From positions 262,125,386-262,189,385 of the forward strand of contig NC_081406.1 of the NCBI RefSeq assembly GCF_030272615.1: a stretch of DNA of 64,000 nt, read 5' to 3'. Positions within the stretch are counted from its first letter, which is position 1, and the number at the start of each line of letters is the position of its first letter. The stretch is from Cryptomeria japonica (Eukaryota > Streptophyta > Pinopsida > Cupressales > Cupressaceae). Below are positions 11,299 through 24,190 of this stretch, piece by piece. The notes under the pieces were generated by a model that saw only the letters and a list, made by a program, of their open reading frames with translations, did no database searches and was not told the DNA's origin. A program made the translations under genes and the position numbers.

Positions 11299-11310
11299 AA
11301 AGGGGGAGAT
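11299..11310 (+). other. Polypurine tract
   Basis: AAAGGGGGAGAT directly before TGTTGGAATT, the 3' LTR start. Confidence 0.8.
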
Positions 11311-12542
11311 TGTTGGAATTACTTATATGAGTTATCATTGATGTCAAAACTAGTGATCTGGATTTGTGTATAATATAAGATTGGCATATGCAAAATAGTG
11401 GAAGATACATATGTATCCATGACAATTGTTGTTGTTGTTGTTGCAATAGTTTTTTATATGAATATTGCTTTGGAATAATGAGGACATGAGTATTTGGATG
11501 TGAGAGTTTTTGGTGTCGGTTGTGACATTTGGACTTGTGCTTTGGAAGTTGTTCTCTGAATGTCATGATTTAGTTGTATGTCCGGATATGCTATGATGAG
11601 CAGATTCTTATGCTCTGGTTTTCTCTTGTTTCTATGATTTCTGGTAATATTCATTTGGTGGTTTGGTTTTCACATTTTTAATCATGTAATGCCGAATTGG
11701 ATTGTGATTATTGCGCCCCAGAATTTTTGGTCTGAGTTATGATCCAGTTGTTCCATTTTGTGCTCCAATAATTGCAGCATTCTGGTAGCATGTTGTTTTG
11801 GTACTTTGAGGATGTGTTCATTTCTAGATCAGTCGACTTTGAAGACTTATATTGGTATTCTGCTTCGGTGATTGTAGTGTGTATCCTGATCATTACAAAT
11901 ATTCTTTTGAGAAGTATCTCAGAGGCCTACTTTATGTATATTTCTAAACTTATATATATAAAATCTCTTTAGGTTGAGTGTGTGTAAGTGTATGTATGAA
12001 ACATGAATTTGAAGGAGTAAGTGAGCATGAGTGAAGGATAAATGTGGTAAGTGACAAAGTCAAAGAGTTGTGCTCAGTATGAGCAGATTGGTGTAGTAAG
12101 TTGGTGAAGTATTTTGCAGAGGTTCTTAACTAGATCTGTTGCAAGCATTCAATGTATTGTTAGAGATTTCACTAGAATTGATTTCATGCATGTGTAGATG
12201 CAACTTTCTTAGTTCACTCCTTTTGGTAGTAAGACGATTGTATATGAATAGTGAGCCCTCTGGGCAATGAGCCTATTTTTATAATCTCATATAACTAGTT
12301 ATATTATCTTGAGAGTTAACCCTCTCTGTGGTTTTTCCCATATTGGGTTTCCCACGTATAAAAATATTTGGTATCTTTTGTGTGGTTGTGATATGTTATG
12401 GACTTAATTTCTATCTATTTCATGCCAAGGATAATTAAGTTCAAATTAAGTTTCAGATCATCAGAATATTATTTGTTTCAATTTTAAAATCTGAATGGAA
12501 TACTGATTCAGCCCCCCTCTCAGTATCTCGGTCTGTTCAATA
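11311..12542 (+). repeat. 3' LTR, full length (1,232 bp)
   Basis: It starts TGTTGGAATT after the PPT and ends TTCAATA, where the 5' copy has TTCAACA, so the terminal CA has become TA. A TATA-like run lies at about 11949-11964. The next element's LTR begins immediately after. Confidence 0.85.
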
Positions 12543-12931
12543 GGAGCTAGCCAAGAATTTGAAATCACAAAAACAACCTTCCACTAGTGAAATGATCACA
12601 ATAGGATAATCTATAATATAAATGAAGAGTGTATGAAATTTACATAGAAGCCTTGCATATATAAGCAAGGTAGATGAGGAAGAAAGGTAGGATTGAACAA
12701 CTAATTAACCTTTAAAAGGTGCAATACTTGTGAGGTCACTTTAAAAATGTGTGAGCATGTGGAAATTATGCATGCAATAGGTGTCTAAAGTGATGAGGAC
12801 ACATGTATCTATTTTATGAGGTGAGAGAAAAGTATGAAAAATCCTAAGTAAAATTAAGCTAGGTGTTACTAGGTCAATCCTAGATAGGTGATTATCTAAC
12901 TAGTTTGATAATGACTCTATTGACACTAAAA
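12543..12931 (-). repeat. 3' LTR of the small minus-strand element
   Basis: Matches 14503-14880 in direct orientation with moderate divergence. It abuts the 3' LTR of the preceding element; the terminal TG/CA is not clearly preserved on the left. Confidence 0.75.
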
Positions 12932-14491
12932 ACCCCCTCAAGTACAACTAAGGGAGTAATGTTTTCACTGATAAAGAATCCCAACTACTAGGCCATGTTA
13001 CGTACTCATGTACAAATTTACCATAAAACAAAAAAAAGGAGAAAACTCAGTGGGAACAAAAACTCCTCTCCAAAAGAGAAATAGTGTAAATTGAATATAC
13101 AAGTGAATAAGATGATATAAATGTCTTGGTGCAAATAATTACTATAACTCATGAATGCATCAACTCCATATTCAAATTTAGCATTAAGTGATATGGGAGA
13201 TGATATCTCAATGCAATATAAGCAACTACATTATTTATCCGCAAATGATGTCTCACAAGATGGCTATGTGAGATTGGATGGTGTTTTTGTAGATGTTGAA
13301 AGAAAAGAACTTGGTAACTTGAGGCCTTGTTTATTACTCCATTTTTGTATTTCACAAATTTTGCAAGCATCTAAAATTTGTAGTTCCTTTCCATAGTGAT
13401 CATATATAATCTTCAACATGATTACAAAATTAGAAACTCAAAAAAAACAACACTCAAATTGCCCCTTTGATTAAAGAGTTTTACAATGCAACAAGGTCCA
13501 ATGCATGGGAAATGTGAAAACATTAAATTTTACAAAAAATGGTACTTAATTTTAAGCTATCGATAAAAAGCTAGATTACCTAATCAATATCCTATAAAAA
13601 TAGACTATTTTAATACATATGCACTAGTAATCAGATAAAAATACCCATGAAGAGATAAACCTTTTGTTTCAATTACTCATTGGAATCAACATGAGGTGAG
13701 GAAGGCCAATGGAGAGGCAATTGTGTTATTCCTACTCCCAAAAGACTTGATTAGTTCCTCATATGCCCCCTCACATGGTGGTTGATAGAGCACACGGGCG
13801 TAATCTTGAAACATTAGGAAGGTGGATTGGTTAATAGGAATAAATCAAAATCACACAATATCTTTAATTGTCATTGTCGTGCAACACTCTCCTTGCACTA
13901 GAATATCTATGGATGGAGGATATTAGAGCAACAATATGGGTTGAAGGTTGCAATGCTCAATAGCATTGACAAGAGATAGGCAATCAAAGACCTGAGAATG
14001 AAACTTTCAAACTTTTTTTGTTAAACCCCACAAACAAAGTGTGTCAAAAAACCTTCAAATATAGATTTAACCCCCCAAATAGGCTGAACAAGCAAAGATT
14101 TTCTATAAAAATATTATTTGACCTACAAAAAAGGTCGTCCAAACTTGCAAAATAGGCCAAACAAGCCATAAAAATCTTGCAAGCAGGTTGATAAGAGGCC
14201 AAATTTTTTGGACAAAGTAATCTATGTGGGCAAAAAATTGTCTACCAAAAATGGCAAATATGTAGAGGGGGATTTTGGCCTTCTTCTATTTTCTTTTTCA
14301 TTTTTTACAACTTTTTTTGTATAATGGTGAAAAATTTGTAAAAATTGATATCTATCGAAAAATGACAAAAACTAAAGGTATTTATTTATTTTTTGAACAC
14401 AATGATGATGTCCATTTGGATCTACGACACTCTGATGAGAGGGCTATGCACGAAAAGTCACCTTTATTCGAGATGAAACATGCTAGCATGA
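12932..14491. other. Interior of the small LTR element
   Basis: Only short frames (13149-13396, 14275-14514) that match nothing I recognise and overlap each other on opposite strands. PPT-like CCCCCTCAAG (complement) lies at the left edge. Confidence 0.5.
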
Positions 14492-14502
14492 CTTTGATAC
14501 CA
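14492..14502 (-). other. Primer-binding site (minus strand)
   Basis: The complement reads TGGTATCAAAG immediately after the LTR end ...GAACA, which fixes the element's orientation. Confidence 0.75.
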
Positions 14503-14880
14503 TGTTCGAGTTAGTTAGGAATTTGAAAGCACAAAAACAACTTTCCACTAGTGAAACAATAAGTACAATAGGATAATCTATCATATAAATGAAGAGTGTG
14601 TGAAATGAATATAGAAGACTTACATGTATAGGAAAGATAGATGAGGTACAAAGGTAGGATAGAACAATTGATTAACCCTCCAAAGGTGTAACACTTGTGA
14701 GCTGACTTGATAAGTGTTTGAGCAAGTGGCAAGTATGTGTGCAATAGGTGTTTCAAGTGATAATGACATATGACTCAATTGTATGAGGTGAGAAAAAAGT
14801 ATGGAAAGCCTAAGTAAACTTAAGCTAGGTGTAAAGATGATAAGCTAACTTGTTTGATAATGACTCTATTTACACTAACA
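14503..14880 (-). repeat. 5' LTR of the small minus-strand element
   Basis: 378 bp. On the minus strand it begins TGTTAGTG and ends CGAACA next to the PBS. Confidence 0.78.
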
Positions 14881-16783
14881 ATAAGGACTTATCTAAAAAG
14901 AATAAAAGAAAATCCTTAAAGTTTATCTTAACAACTTAATTGACCATTATACACTAATATTACACTATTGATTTAATAATTTATAATTTTATTTTAGAAT
15001 TTTAAATTTAAAAAAAAAAAAAAATATTAATCAAAATTATAAAAATAAAAGTAAGTGACCCTTTTAAACACCTTTTTGCACCATATGTCTAACGACATTT
15101 AAAATAATCACTCAAAACACTCTTTTTAAATAATTAAATATATATTTTTAATTATTTTTACTTTTTGACAACTTAATTAATTTTTTATATAATTAATATA
15201 AATCATTTTTTAATATATATATATATATATATAAAACTTAAATTACTTATTTAATTATTTCATTAAAGAACATGACAATGCATATGCATGTGATGCAACA
15301 TCACTCAAAACTCAACCGTATTATAATGTACTTCTAAAAAATAAAGTGTAATCCTCTACAAGACTAAAGTTCTCAAATTAGAAATAGGCACAATAGAAAT
15401 ATAAAATTTCATCATCCTACACTAGCATACAAAGAAATACAAAGAAATGATAATCAACTAGCTACTAAAATGAATTATAAGTAATTGCATATGTGAGTAC
15501 CATGCTACTCTAAGCAACCCTTCTAGAATGGAATAGGGCAGTGGATCCACTAATACAATCTCAAGATACATGCCAGGTCCCTATAAGACTCTCTCAAAGA
15601 ATTTTAAACTAGATTTAATACTTAAACCATTGTTGGCTACATGGAGGATCATACAAGAAATGGCCAGATTCATTTCACAAGCTCATAGGAGCTTTAGAAG
15701 GGTTTAAACAACCTTCCAACTTTAAAAACAAGACAACACAAGATCTCACATGTATTTCACAACAAGACATGGTTTACAAATCAACGAGCTCCATTTAAAA
15801 AATCTCACCTTAAGATACACAAGTGTTTCTATCATAAAAATACCCACAAATGAAGACATTAAACCATAATAATTGTCAAGGGTTACACACAAGGAACCCA
15901 TGGAATAAAATCACATGTACATAATTTCAGCACAAGTGGTTTGAACATACATAATCAATACCCAACAGGGGCAAAGAGAGTGTAATTAAACACGGAGAAG
16001 GATTCTCCAACCATCAAGTATTCATCCCACATAAACTTGAAAGGATTACAAGGATCAATGGACAAGTAAATGCAATGATAAAACCAATTCAAGTTAAAAA
16101 TTATAATTGTTTATGACACTACAATCATCTTCCAAATTAGCAATAGATGGATTTCTCAAAGCAACAATAAATCAAGGAATGAATTACCCCTATTTTTTGT
16201 TATCAACAATGGTTTCAACTTTCTCTTGGTCATAAGAAATCATAAGTAAAATTAACCTTAAACTCATTCAACCAGAAACCACAAATGTTGGAATTTCAAT
16301 AAGAAGACACATGAAAACAATCCAAAGGGTTTCTATTATTCCATACAGTCAATAAAGAAATAATTAAGAAAGTTTCAAATCTATTTAGGCAACTCTAAAG
16401 GGCACAAGGCCTGCAAACATAGGACTGCAACATAAATATTTCAAAATAACAATATAAACTTACTCAAATTCATCCATAAAGTGTTAAACAAAACTCTATG
16501 AAAGCATGCCAAAGAGGCAATAACTTAATAAGATTCATACTTAATAAATGGAGTCTACACATGCATTTCAATTTGATGAAACCATAAAGGAAATCGACAA
16601 TTAAATCACATGACAAGAAGAATACCTTCATGGCATCCAAGTTTGAAAGTAAGTGGAGGGTTTGGACATTTGAAAAAATAGTTTTTAACATAATTAATAA
16701 TTTGGGTGCCCCAATGGGTGTTTATTCCAACAGGCAACAAGACACCAAAAACAAAGAACAAAGCCAAATCTAGGGTGGCCATG
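14881..16783. other. AT-rich repeat-like DNA, no gene seen
   Basis: Contains poly-A runs and a (TA)n run at 15212-15233, then sequence with no recognisable coding on either strand. The two overlapping minus-strand frames of 67-73 codons near 16470-16809 have no motif. Confidence 0.5.
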
Positions 16784-18237
16784 GTAAGTGATGCCCTCCT
16801 AAATGGCACAAGGTTAGTCTATGATCAAATAACACAAAACACACAAAACATTAGTGTTAATCAATCTAAAACTAAACTATGAAGGCATACCAAAAGAGAC
16901 ACAAAAGACATGCTAATTTATCTAACAAACAAAACACAGATTATGAGGCATCTCCAACTGCCTCTTAGCATGGCTTTAGCTTCTTCTCCCTTGTTCCTCT
17001 CCTCTCCAAGTTCCAAAATAGTGTAGCTCTCAGCAACTTTTTGCACTATGGATGCTTATGGAGGATTGAGATTTAATATTAAGCTTCAAATATGAAATGA
17101 AAAGCTAAATACTATGCTATTGATGCTAAAATGATTACTTTTACCAAAAAGACAAGATGGTAGATTGCTTATGCTAAATGCTCTCTAAAATGTCTATAGC
17201 TTAGATGCATACAAGTTTTCAGGATCTGGATTATGAAGGAATGGGCTCTATTTATAGGAAAAATGGAGCAATGGATGGCCAGGATTGAAAGGTTTAATCA
17301 AGGGTCAAGCTTGAAAGTTGGGGATCCATGTGCTCAATTAACACCAATGAAATGGTGACAAATGTCAACATAGGGTTAGGTTGAAAGAAGAGGTTGGAGG
17401 CATTAAAGGCCTGAGAAGACCTCATGGTTATCTAAAGGCTAAGGGTCAAGCCTAAATTAAGATTATCCACTGGATTAAGAGTTAATCCAAGGATAAACCT
17501 TTGTGCAAATGATTAAGAGATAATCATGGTCAAAGCATTAAAGGCTTGATGAGACCCTTGGGTTGGGTAGAGGTTGAGTCAAAACAAATGTTTTAACCAT
17601 GTAGGAGGGTTTGGGTTAACCATTAATGGTTATTGGAGACTTTGGGGGATTAAGTGGTTGAAAGTTGGAAGCCTTTAATGGCTATCAAAGACTTTGAGGA
17701 ATTAAGTGGTTGAAGGTTGAAAACCTTTAATGGTTATCAAAGACTTTTAGGCTTTGAGAAGTGACTCCATTTTGCTTAGGAATGTGACAATAATTAGGGG
17801 ATGGATTAGACTAATTAGGAAGGGGTTAGAAGAATCTAGAAGAGGATTAATTCTTGCAAGTGGATTTGGTGGGTGAGGGAAAATAGGATTTTATTTAAAA
17901 TAAAAATTCATTTATTTCAATAAATGTGTGCAAGTTGCATTTGTAGGAAAATGCAAGTGGGGGGATAATGATTTAAATAAATGTTTGATTTAATTTATTT
18001 AAAAGAGGAAAAAGGGATTTTAATTAAATAAATTGATTTTATTTATTTAATTGATTTGTATTTGGTTTAATGAATTAATTAAAATAAATTGAATAATTTA
18101 TTTAATTAATAGAAGAATGTTTGGGGATAAATTAATTAAATATTAATTTAATTAATTGATGGCTAGTGGATTTTTAATCAAATAAATACGAAATATTCAT
18201 TTAATTAAGCTGGACAGATTTATGTGACTACAGTAAG
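16784..18237 (-). mobile_element. Solo LTR with perfect 5-bp TSD (GTAAG)
   Basis: The insert is 16789-18232 (1,444 bp), bounded by TG...CA and flanked by GTAAG at 16784-16788 and 18233-18237. On the minus strand it begins TGTAGTCACATAAAT and ends GGGCATCA. A TATAAATAG box lies on the minus strand at 17248-17256, and the U3 side is full of AATTAAAT-type repeats (17880-18200). No internal coding, PBS or PPT was seen, so this is a solo LTR, probably gypsy. Confidence 0.82.
17248..17256 (-). promoter_or_regulatory. Putative LTR TATA box
   Basis: The complement reads TATAAATAG followed by AGCCC, in mid-LTR. Confidence 0.5.
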
Positions 18238-19600
18238 GTAAAGAAAGGTTCAACAATGTGTGGCATCCAAGTCTGAGTGATTTTTAGGAGAGAATAGCAC
18301 CCCAAATAAAGGTTATGGCAGAAAAATGGAAAGGAAGGGTAGTAGAGAGCATGTTAGCTCTATTTAGTAAGTTATTATCAACAAAATTCAGCCACTATGG
18401 CATCCCAAAAAGAGCAAGAAGACAATCCTCCAAAAGCCCACCAAAACAGTGAAATATCTCCTCATAGTGATGACTTAGCATGCCAAAAAATTGGAAAAAA
18501 TCCCTTCCAAAAGAATGGTATCCTCCTTCAAGAGAAAGGCCTAAACTCCCCTTACCAAAAGTAAAAATAAAAATAAAATTAATCGATCCCCTCTGAAGAT
18601 AATAAATTTGGCTATTTAATTCCATTTCAAAATGCTTGTAAAAATATTAAATCATCCTAAAAAAATTAAATAACATGTCAAGGATTCAATATCACAATCC
18701 TGAAAATAAAATATCCCAAGCCAAGTATAAAAGAGACAAAATGCGTTAAATCTGCAAAAGGCAGTAATAAAAAAAATGATTTGAAAAGGGGATAAATTTC
18801 AACAATTGATAATTTAATTAAATCCAAACTCACTGACTTTAACACCTTTGAAGAGTGTAGAGTGCACCACAAATGCACAAAGATGCCAACACAACTATCA
18901 ACTAAACACACATAATCACATATGGATGCCATTGGATCTTCCACACCCATGTTGGCAAATCAAATTGGTCAATACACAAGGACAATCTTGTTGTTTTTCT
19001 AGGTGAAGTTAGATGGTTTCAAGTTAGATCTATGAACATTTATTCCACAATCCATCCGTTTGGTCATAGTAACTGTAAAAACCTTGCACACTTGATGTGC
19101 ACATCAAATCCAACAAGAAAATCATACCTAGAGCAATAGTAATGCCAATCTATCATCATATTTATAAATGAATTAAGGCATGTCTATTACCCCAAAGATA
19201 TTCTTCATTGAACTTAATTATGACCATTCCAATATAACATTTGTAATATATTAAATTATGATATAACCTCATGCACCAATTTCCCATCATTCATTAAAAC
19301 ATGAATGATCTAATCAACTCATTGATACTAAACATTGCAAATCACTAGCCAATCAAAGGTCCTACACCATACAACCAATAGGCTAGTGCACATACGACCA
19401 TCAATCATCACATAATAGAATCCAAGGAAATTATAGACATAGCTTAGCCATCACCCAAATAGGTACTTAAAGCCGGCTTACTTACAAAACTTGCCAATAA
19501 CCAGGGTATGGTAGGAACCAAACATGAGTGGTGCTTACAAAGGATACCTTGCAATAGTCTCATCTAGAAGGTAGAATACATATCAGTTGGTTATTTGTTT
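18238..19600. other. Repeat-like DNA, no gene seen
   Basis: Continues the sequence interrupted by the solo LTR. Frames of 76 and 90 codons (18395-18950, minus strand) lack motifs and are probably chance. Confidence 0.4.
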
Positions 19601-21573
19601 TGGAGACTGTTGGCCAATCCCAAGACTCGTTGGCTAGTGAGAGGCAAAATTAGGGTTTCCTATTTTCTAGGAAGATGTTTTGGCAATTTGGTTGCTTGCA
19701 TGTTGGAGTTTTACAACTTTGATTTTGGATTCCTTTTGAGTTTTCAGAAAGCTTCGCAATGATGGTACATGCGTAGCAATCAATGGAGTTTGGTATACTT
19801 ATTATTTTTAGTAAGTAGGGGCGAGGACAACTCATTTTTTTTGTTTTTAGAGAGCTACGCGATGGTGTGACATGCAATTAAATCTGAGGACTTTTACAAA
19901 CTTACTATTTTTAGTTAGTTTTGACAGATGCTCAAAATATGGTTAAAATCACTTTGGAGACACTATTTTTAGCAGTATGCTATTTATAGTAAGTATTATT
20001 TTTGGCAGGTTTCAATGGTTCAGTTCAGAGGCTATTTCTAGCAGTGCATTTTTTAGTACTTTTAGCCTTGAGTTCACTATGACAGTTGTTCAACACATGG
20101 GAAACATATTTTTAATATATTTTAATGCCCCTTGGCCTAGGCATGTGACTTATGTATTTTTGGTCATGACTTAGGGACCACTTGAGGTGATAAAGTATTA
20201 TTTTAAGTGATAAGTTAAATTTAGGATATATTTCACTTATTCATCTTGGATGCCCCATTATATTTTATTGACATTGTTAATAAAGTATATCTGCTACCTT
20301 ATGAAGGTCGATTTGGGAAGAAAGGGGAAATGAAATGCAAATTTCAAATTAATGTAAAATGATCTTGCATTTGGATTTGGCGTCCATTTGGGGGGAATAT
20401 GAATTTGAATTTGGAGACACCAAGGTTATAAATAAGAGCGTCGGGCTCTTGTTTTGGTATCCACGAATATTTGTAACGAAGTGTTGCTGAATTTGTGTCA
20501 GACTTGTGCTTTGAAGTTGAGAGCTTCCTAGCTTGTGCCAGTTTTGTGCTTGAGAGATAACACCTAGCTGTTGGAGAGCCTATTTCTCATCCAGAGGAAT
20601 AGAATGAGCTATATTGAGATGAATTTTGTTATTGTTTTTTTCAATTTTCTGAGTGTTAGCGTGATTTTGTATGTTGCTGGTTTGTCCATGGATGAAGCAG
20701 TTATTCAATCATATCTCCCTGCATGATTGTTTGATCATTCTGGGTATTTACTCATTGGATTCCTCTTTGCTAGGCATCCATTTTTGTTAAGTTTCATGAG
20801 TTATAGCAAATAGATAGATTTTAAGGTAGATTGCTCTTCTCTAGGCAGGTTGTACCATGTTGGAAGTGACCTTGGGATGCATCCATTAAAAGTTTGAAGA
20901 TTGTTTGGATCAGTTTTCTAGTTGAGACTTGGGCATCTCTCATTTGCTTCTGATTTGGGGCTATTCAGAGGTGTCTTAAAGGGGATATGAACTTCATAGT
21001 GCGCTAGTTTGGTGTTTGGTGTTGTTGGTGTGTTATTTCAGATTTGGTAGTGTTCTTTTTGGCTTGTATTTTCTAGTATTCATGTTTGTAGCTTCTTGGA
21101 GTATCTTCTTGTATCTCTTAGAGATTGGAGCTTGATGTACTGACAAGTATTTTTGCAGAGTTGCCATTGTAAGACTGTATTTAGTAGTACTGAAATAGTC
21201 CATTTTATTTCTACACTAAACTTCTTGTATCACCCACTACACAAGTGGAAGAGGTTGGCTTGCCACCTATCTCTATTTCATTTTGTACTCCTATCCTCCC
21301 GCTGAATAAGTGGTTGAGTAGATAGTTTGTTATTTCCAGTCCTCCTGTTGAATAAGTGGTTGAGTGATTGTCTTGTTTACTTCACTCTTACTGGATTTGT
21401 AATTGGCTGGTTATACCGCAAAATAGTTGTTAAATTCGAGTATTTCTTTATTCCACTGAAAAGTGGAAGTGGCTGGTCTAATTGCCAATATGTATTGCTC
21501 TCAATATTTTATCATGCTAATGCTAATAGGTGAAATTATTGTGTGTAAAAATTAAAAAAAATTGTCAAGGACA
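19600..21573 (+). repeat. 5' LTR-like region of an LTR element (left limit uncertain)
   Basis: The right end, ...AAGGACA at 21573, lies just before a PBS. A TATA box (TATAAATA) is at 20427-20434. The last 250 bp (about 21330-21575) recur at about 24718-24970, but sequence upstream of that does not. Stem-loop motifs with a TTTT loop occur near 19797 and 19900. The left limit could not be fixed. Confidence 0.65.
20427..20434 (+). promoter_or_regulatory. Putative LTR TATA box
   Basis: TATAAATA followed by AGAGCGTCGGGCTC, a typical retroelement U3/R boundary. Confidence 0.55.
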
Positions 21574-21579
21574 TTTAAG

Positions 21580-21590
21580 TGGTATCAAAG
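21580..21590 (+). other. Primer-binding site
   Basis: TGGTATCAAAG, close to the iMet site, seven bases after ...GGACA. Confidence 0.75.
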
Positions 21591-21672
21591 CAGAAGTTCT
21601 TGTCATCCCGTGCCCTTGCTATAGTTATGCAACCTTCTTTATAACTGAAAGAGAAAGAAGATACAAAATAAG

Positions 21673-22371
21673 ATGACCGCGAAGAAATCTATATCTGAGT
21701 TGATACAAGAATTGACCATGCTTATGAGAGATCCTGACATTAAAAGGGCATACTTACCAAGTGCTGCAAAATCCAAATGTTTGGATGGGAAGGTTGCCTT
21801 GACATATGAAGAATGTGTGACAGATCCCCAAAATACTCCCTCAGACTTGCATGTGATTGGAAATAATGATGATTGGTTTGGTTAAAAGAACAAAACAACA
21901 ATTCTGAATCCTAATCTAGATTCATTCAATGATGGTCTTGAGACTAATGAGTTCACTAATGAAGAGCATGTTGAAGGTAGTTTTGGTGGTGTTGTAGAAT
22001 CAGCTTATGAAAACTTTCATAGTGATGATGTTTATGATGATTTGGATGAGTTCATATCTAATCATGTTGAAGAGTTTGTGTTGGAAAATTTCCCACTTGT
22101 TTTTGTCCAAACTTCACAAGAGTTTCCACAAGAGGATTATATGACGAGTAAACAAGAAGACCTCTTTGGTATGCATGTCACTATCAATGATAAGGACAAA
22201 AATATGCATATTCATGGTGAGGACATTGAAGACTCTTTAGCACATTACAAAGTTGGTGACATGGGTGGTATTGAGTTTGATTATAAAACTAATACCTTGG
22301 AGAAAGATACTTATGAAGATGTTAGTTTTAGTGAGTTGGGAGATGACCTCTTCAAAGAGTCAACACTCTAA
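21673..22371 (+). pseudogene. Acidic ORF of an LTR element, one stop
   Basis: ATG at 21673 (MTAKKSISELIQELTMLMRDP) lies about 80 bp after the PBS, the position of gag. After 70 codons there is a TAA (21883), and the same frame continues to 22371 through a very acidic stretch (DDVYDDLDEFISNHVEEF, GEDIEDSLAHYKV). No zinc knuckle, protease or polymerase motif is present. It is not a gag I recognise. Confidence 0.55.
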
Positions 22372-22436
22372 GGGGAGTATAGTGAGCACTTTCCTTTTGA
22401 TCAAAACAAATAACCCTTAGCATTTGGGATCCTGGT

Positions 22437-22940
22437 GTGAAGGCAAGTAAGGACAATGAGGAAACCATGGGGGATGAATTTTCCTTTGATCTTGATGAGG
22501 CTCAAAAAATAGATTGTGTTGTAAGCTATGAAAAGGTCATTAGAGGAGAAGGTGCCTTTGGAAAAAGAGTTTGCTTGACAAAAGTCCATAATGACCCCTT
22601 TGAGATGGCAACCACTAAAGAAGAATATGTTTCTGTAGAAACTTTCAGAACAATGATCAGCAATGAGTCATTGATTAGGCTAGGGGCTACCACTTCCTTT
22701 GATCAAGAGGACATTGAGGAGGATGTAGAGCTAGAGGACCATATGGTTCTTGATGATGGAAAGTTTGAAGAGGTTCTAAAATATAAATCTGATTTACCTA
22801 TTCATGAAGTTGTTGGTAAGAAAAAACTTGAAGATTCAGTAGAATCTGATCCTCTTTATGATATTGAGCAATTGCAGCTAGTGGGTGGTGAAGAAAAGGA
22901 GTCTTGGAGCAACTTTGAGGGTAGTGAAGACAAGAAATAA
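22437..22940 (+). pseudogene. Continuation of the acidic ORF in a second frame
   Basis: 167 codons beginning MKASKDNEETMGDEFSFDLDEAQ, again acidic (DQEDIEEDVELEDHMVLDDGKFEEV). The shift from frame 1 to frame 3 between 22371 and 22437 suggests an indel in one ancestral protein. Function unknown. Confidence 0.5.
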
Positions 22941-23821
22941 AGTTCTGATTTTTTGTTAAAACCAATCACTAGTACACCACCTTTGCATGTTCACGAGTGG
23001 AAGCATAAATTAATGATGTCCTTTGAGAATGAGGTACGAGTTCTATCTGGGTTTGATTGTACACATAGTTTGATAGAATAACTCCATTGAAAGGCTCAAA
23101 TTGAAGAGAGATGGAAAGGAGTTAAGGATGGAGTTGCTCTCCCTAATCTGCAACTAATCAAAGACTCTTTGGAGACATTGGAATCAGAGTGCATACAACT
23201 GATTATAGACCATGATTATGCCATCAAATCTGCAAACAAGATCCTTAGTGCTTTCCAAGGAAAATAGAGGAAAGTTGAAGAGCTTACTCTTGAGCTTGAG
23301 TCAACAAAGGACATGGTAGAAAATACTCAATTGGCTCTAATGGAGGTAGAAGATCAATTTGTTGATTTCAAACTTTTTCAAGAGCAAGAGAATGCACAAA
23401 GAGCTGAAGAAATTGAGTAAGTAATTGGTGAGCTTGATAGTCTTCGAGAAGAGTTTGATCTTGAGAACTTCACAAGAAAACAAAAGTTGCATGTGCAGAT
23501 TCAGATCAATAAGATGGAAGTGAGCAACAGGAAAGGGATGGCTTCTAGGTTCTTGATAACCCTCTCTTTGAAGTGGGTAGCAAGGAAAGTTATGAAAACC
23601 ATCTCTTCGTGATGGATGATAAGACATGTGGTGAAGTGATCGAACATAAGATTGAGTATGGTTTCCAGTGTATGGATGATGTGATGTCAGATCATGAGGA
23701 TGTGCCACATTTTGTGAATAGTAATCCTCTGAGGTTGCTTGATACTGAATGCATAAGTGGGGTTGATGATGAAGACTCCACTTGGGAAGTGTTGAATGCA
23801 ATGTCCCCATTTTTCCTGTGA
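22941..23821 (+). pseudogene. Coiled-coil-like tail of the acidic ORF, broken
   Basis: With several stops the sequence reads IEERWKGVKDGVALPN, then heptad-like VEELTLELESTKDMVENTQLALMEVEDQ and ELDSLREEFDLE, then an 82-codon frame (23573-23821, MGSKESYENHLFVMDD). A coiled coil is inferred from leucine/charge spacing only. Confidence 0.45.
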
Positions 23822-24190
23822 TCACTCAGTTGCATAGTTTTGCCATCTCCACAGGCAATTACAGAGGCTAGGGGATGATGGGCTTTACCAAGAGGAGTCT
23901 ATACTTAGTCACTTTTTGGCCTTGGTGAGCTTAAGTTACATAGACTTTATACTGAATAGTAATCCTCTGAGGTTGCTTGATACTGAATGCATAAGTGGGG
24001 TTGATGATGAAGACTCCACTTGGGAAGTGTTGAATGCAATGTCCCCATTTTTCCTGTGATCACTCAGTTGCATAGTTTTGCCATCTCCACAGGCAATTAC
24101 AAAGGCTAGGGGATGATGGGCTTTACCAAGAGGAGTCTATACTTAGTCACTTTTTGGCCTTGGTGAGCTTAAGTTACATAGACTTTATAA
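23715..24190. repeat. Recent tandem duplication, period 238 bp
   Basis: Copy 1 is 23715-23952 and copy 2 is 23953 to about 24190. I found one difference (ACAGAGGCT versus ACAAAGGCT). It spans the end of the last acidic frame and a purine-rich run (GGCTAGGGGATGATGGGC). Confidence 0.9.

Larger units (their letters stand above)
7148..12542 (+). mobile_element. Non-autonomous copia-like LTR element with a passenger ORF
   Basis: Direct repeats 7148-7994 and about 11755-12542 flank an interior with a tRNA-iMet PBS and a PPT. The LTRs differ at roughly one site in ten over the part I compared, so the insertion is old. The 5' LTR is cut short: the first 444 bp of the 3' LTR (11311-11754) have no counterpart on the left. 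The interior has gag-like zinc knuckles and a second long ORF, but no protease, integrase, RT or RNase H motif, so the element would depend on other copies for movement. Confidence 0.82.
12543..14880 (-). mobile_element. Small minus-strand LTR element with no recognisable coding
   Basis: Direct repeats 12543-12931 and 14503-14880 share long runs (for example CTTTCCACTAGTGAAA-like, GGATAATCTAT, GTGCAATAGGTGT, GATAATGACTCTATT). On the minus strand the right copy starts TGTTAGTG and is followed by a PBS. The left copy is preceded by a purine tract (TTGAGGGGGTT). The interior is about 1.57 kb and shows no gag or pol motif. Size and lack of coding make it non-autonomous, larger than a typical TRIM. 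Confidence 0.78.

Noticed and set aside
23337-23825. 162-codon minus-strand frame
   Set aside because: Opposite to the acidic coiled-coil reading frame, His/Tyr/Leu-rich with no motif; a shadow.
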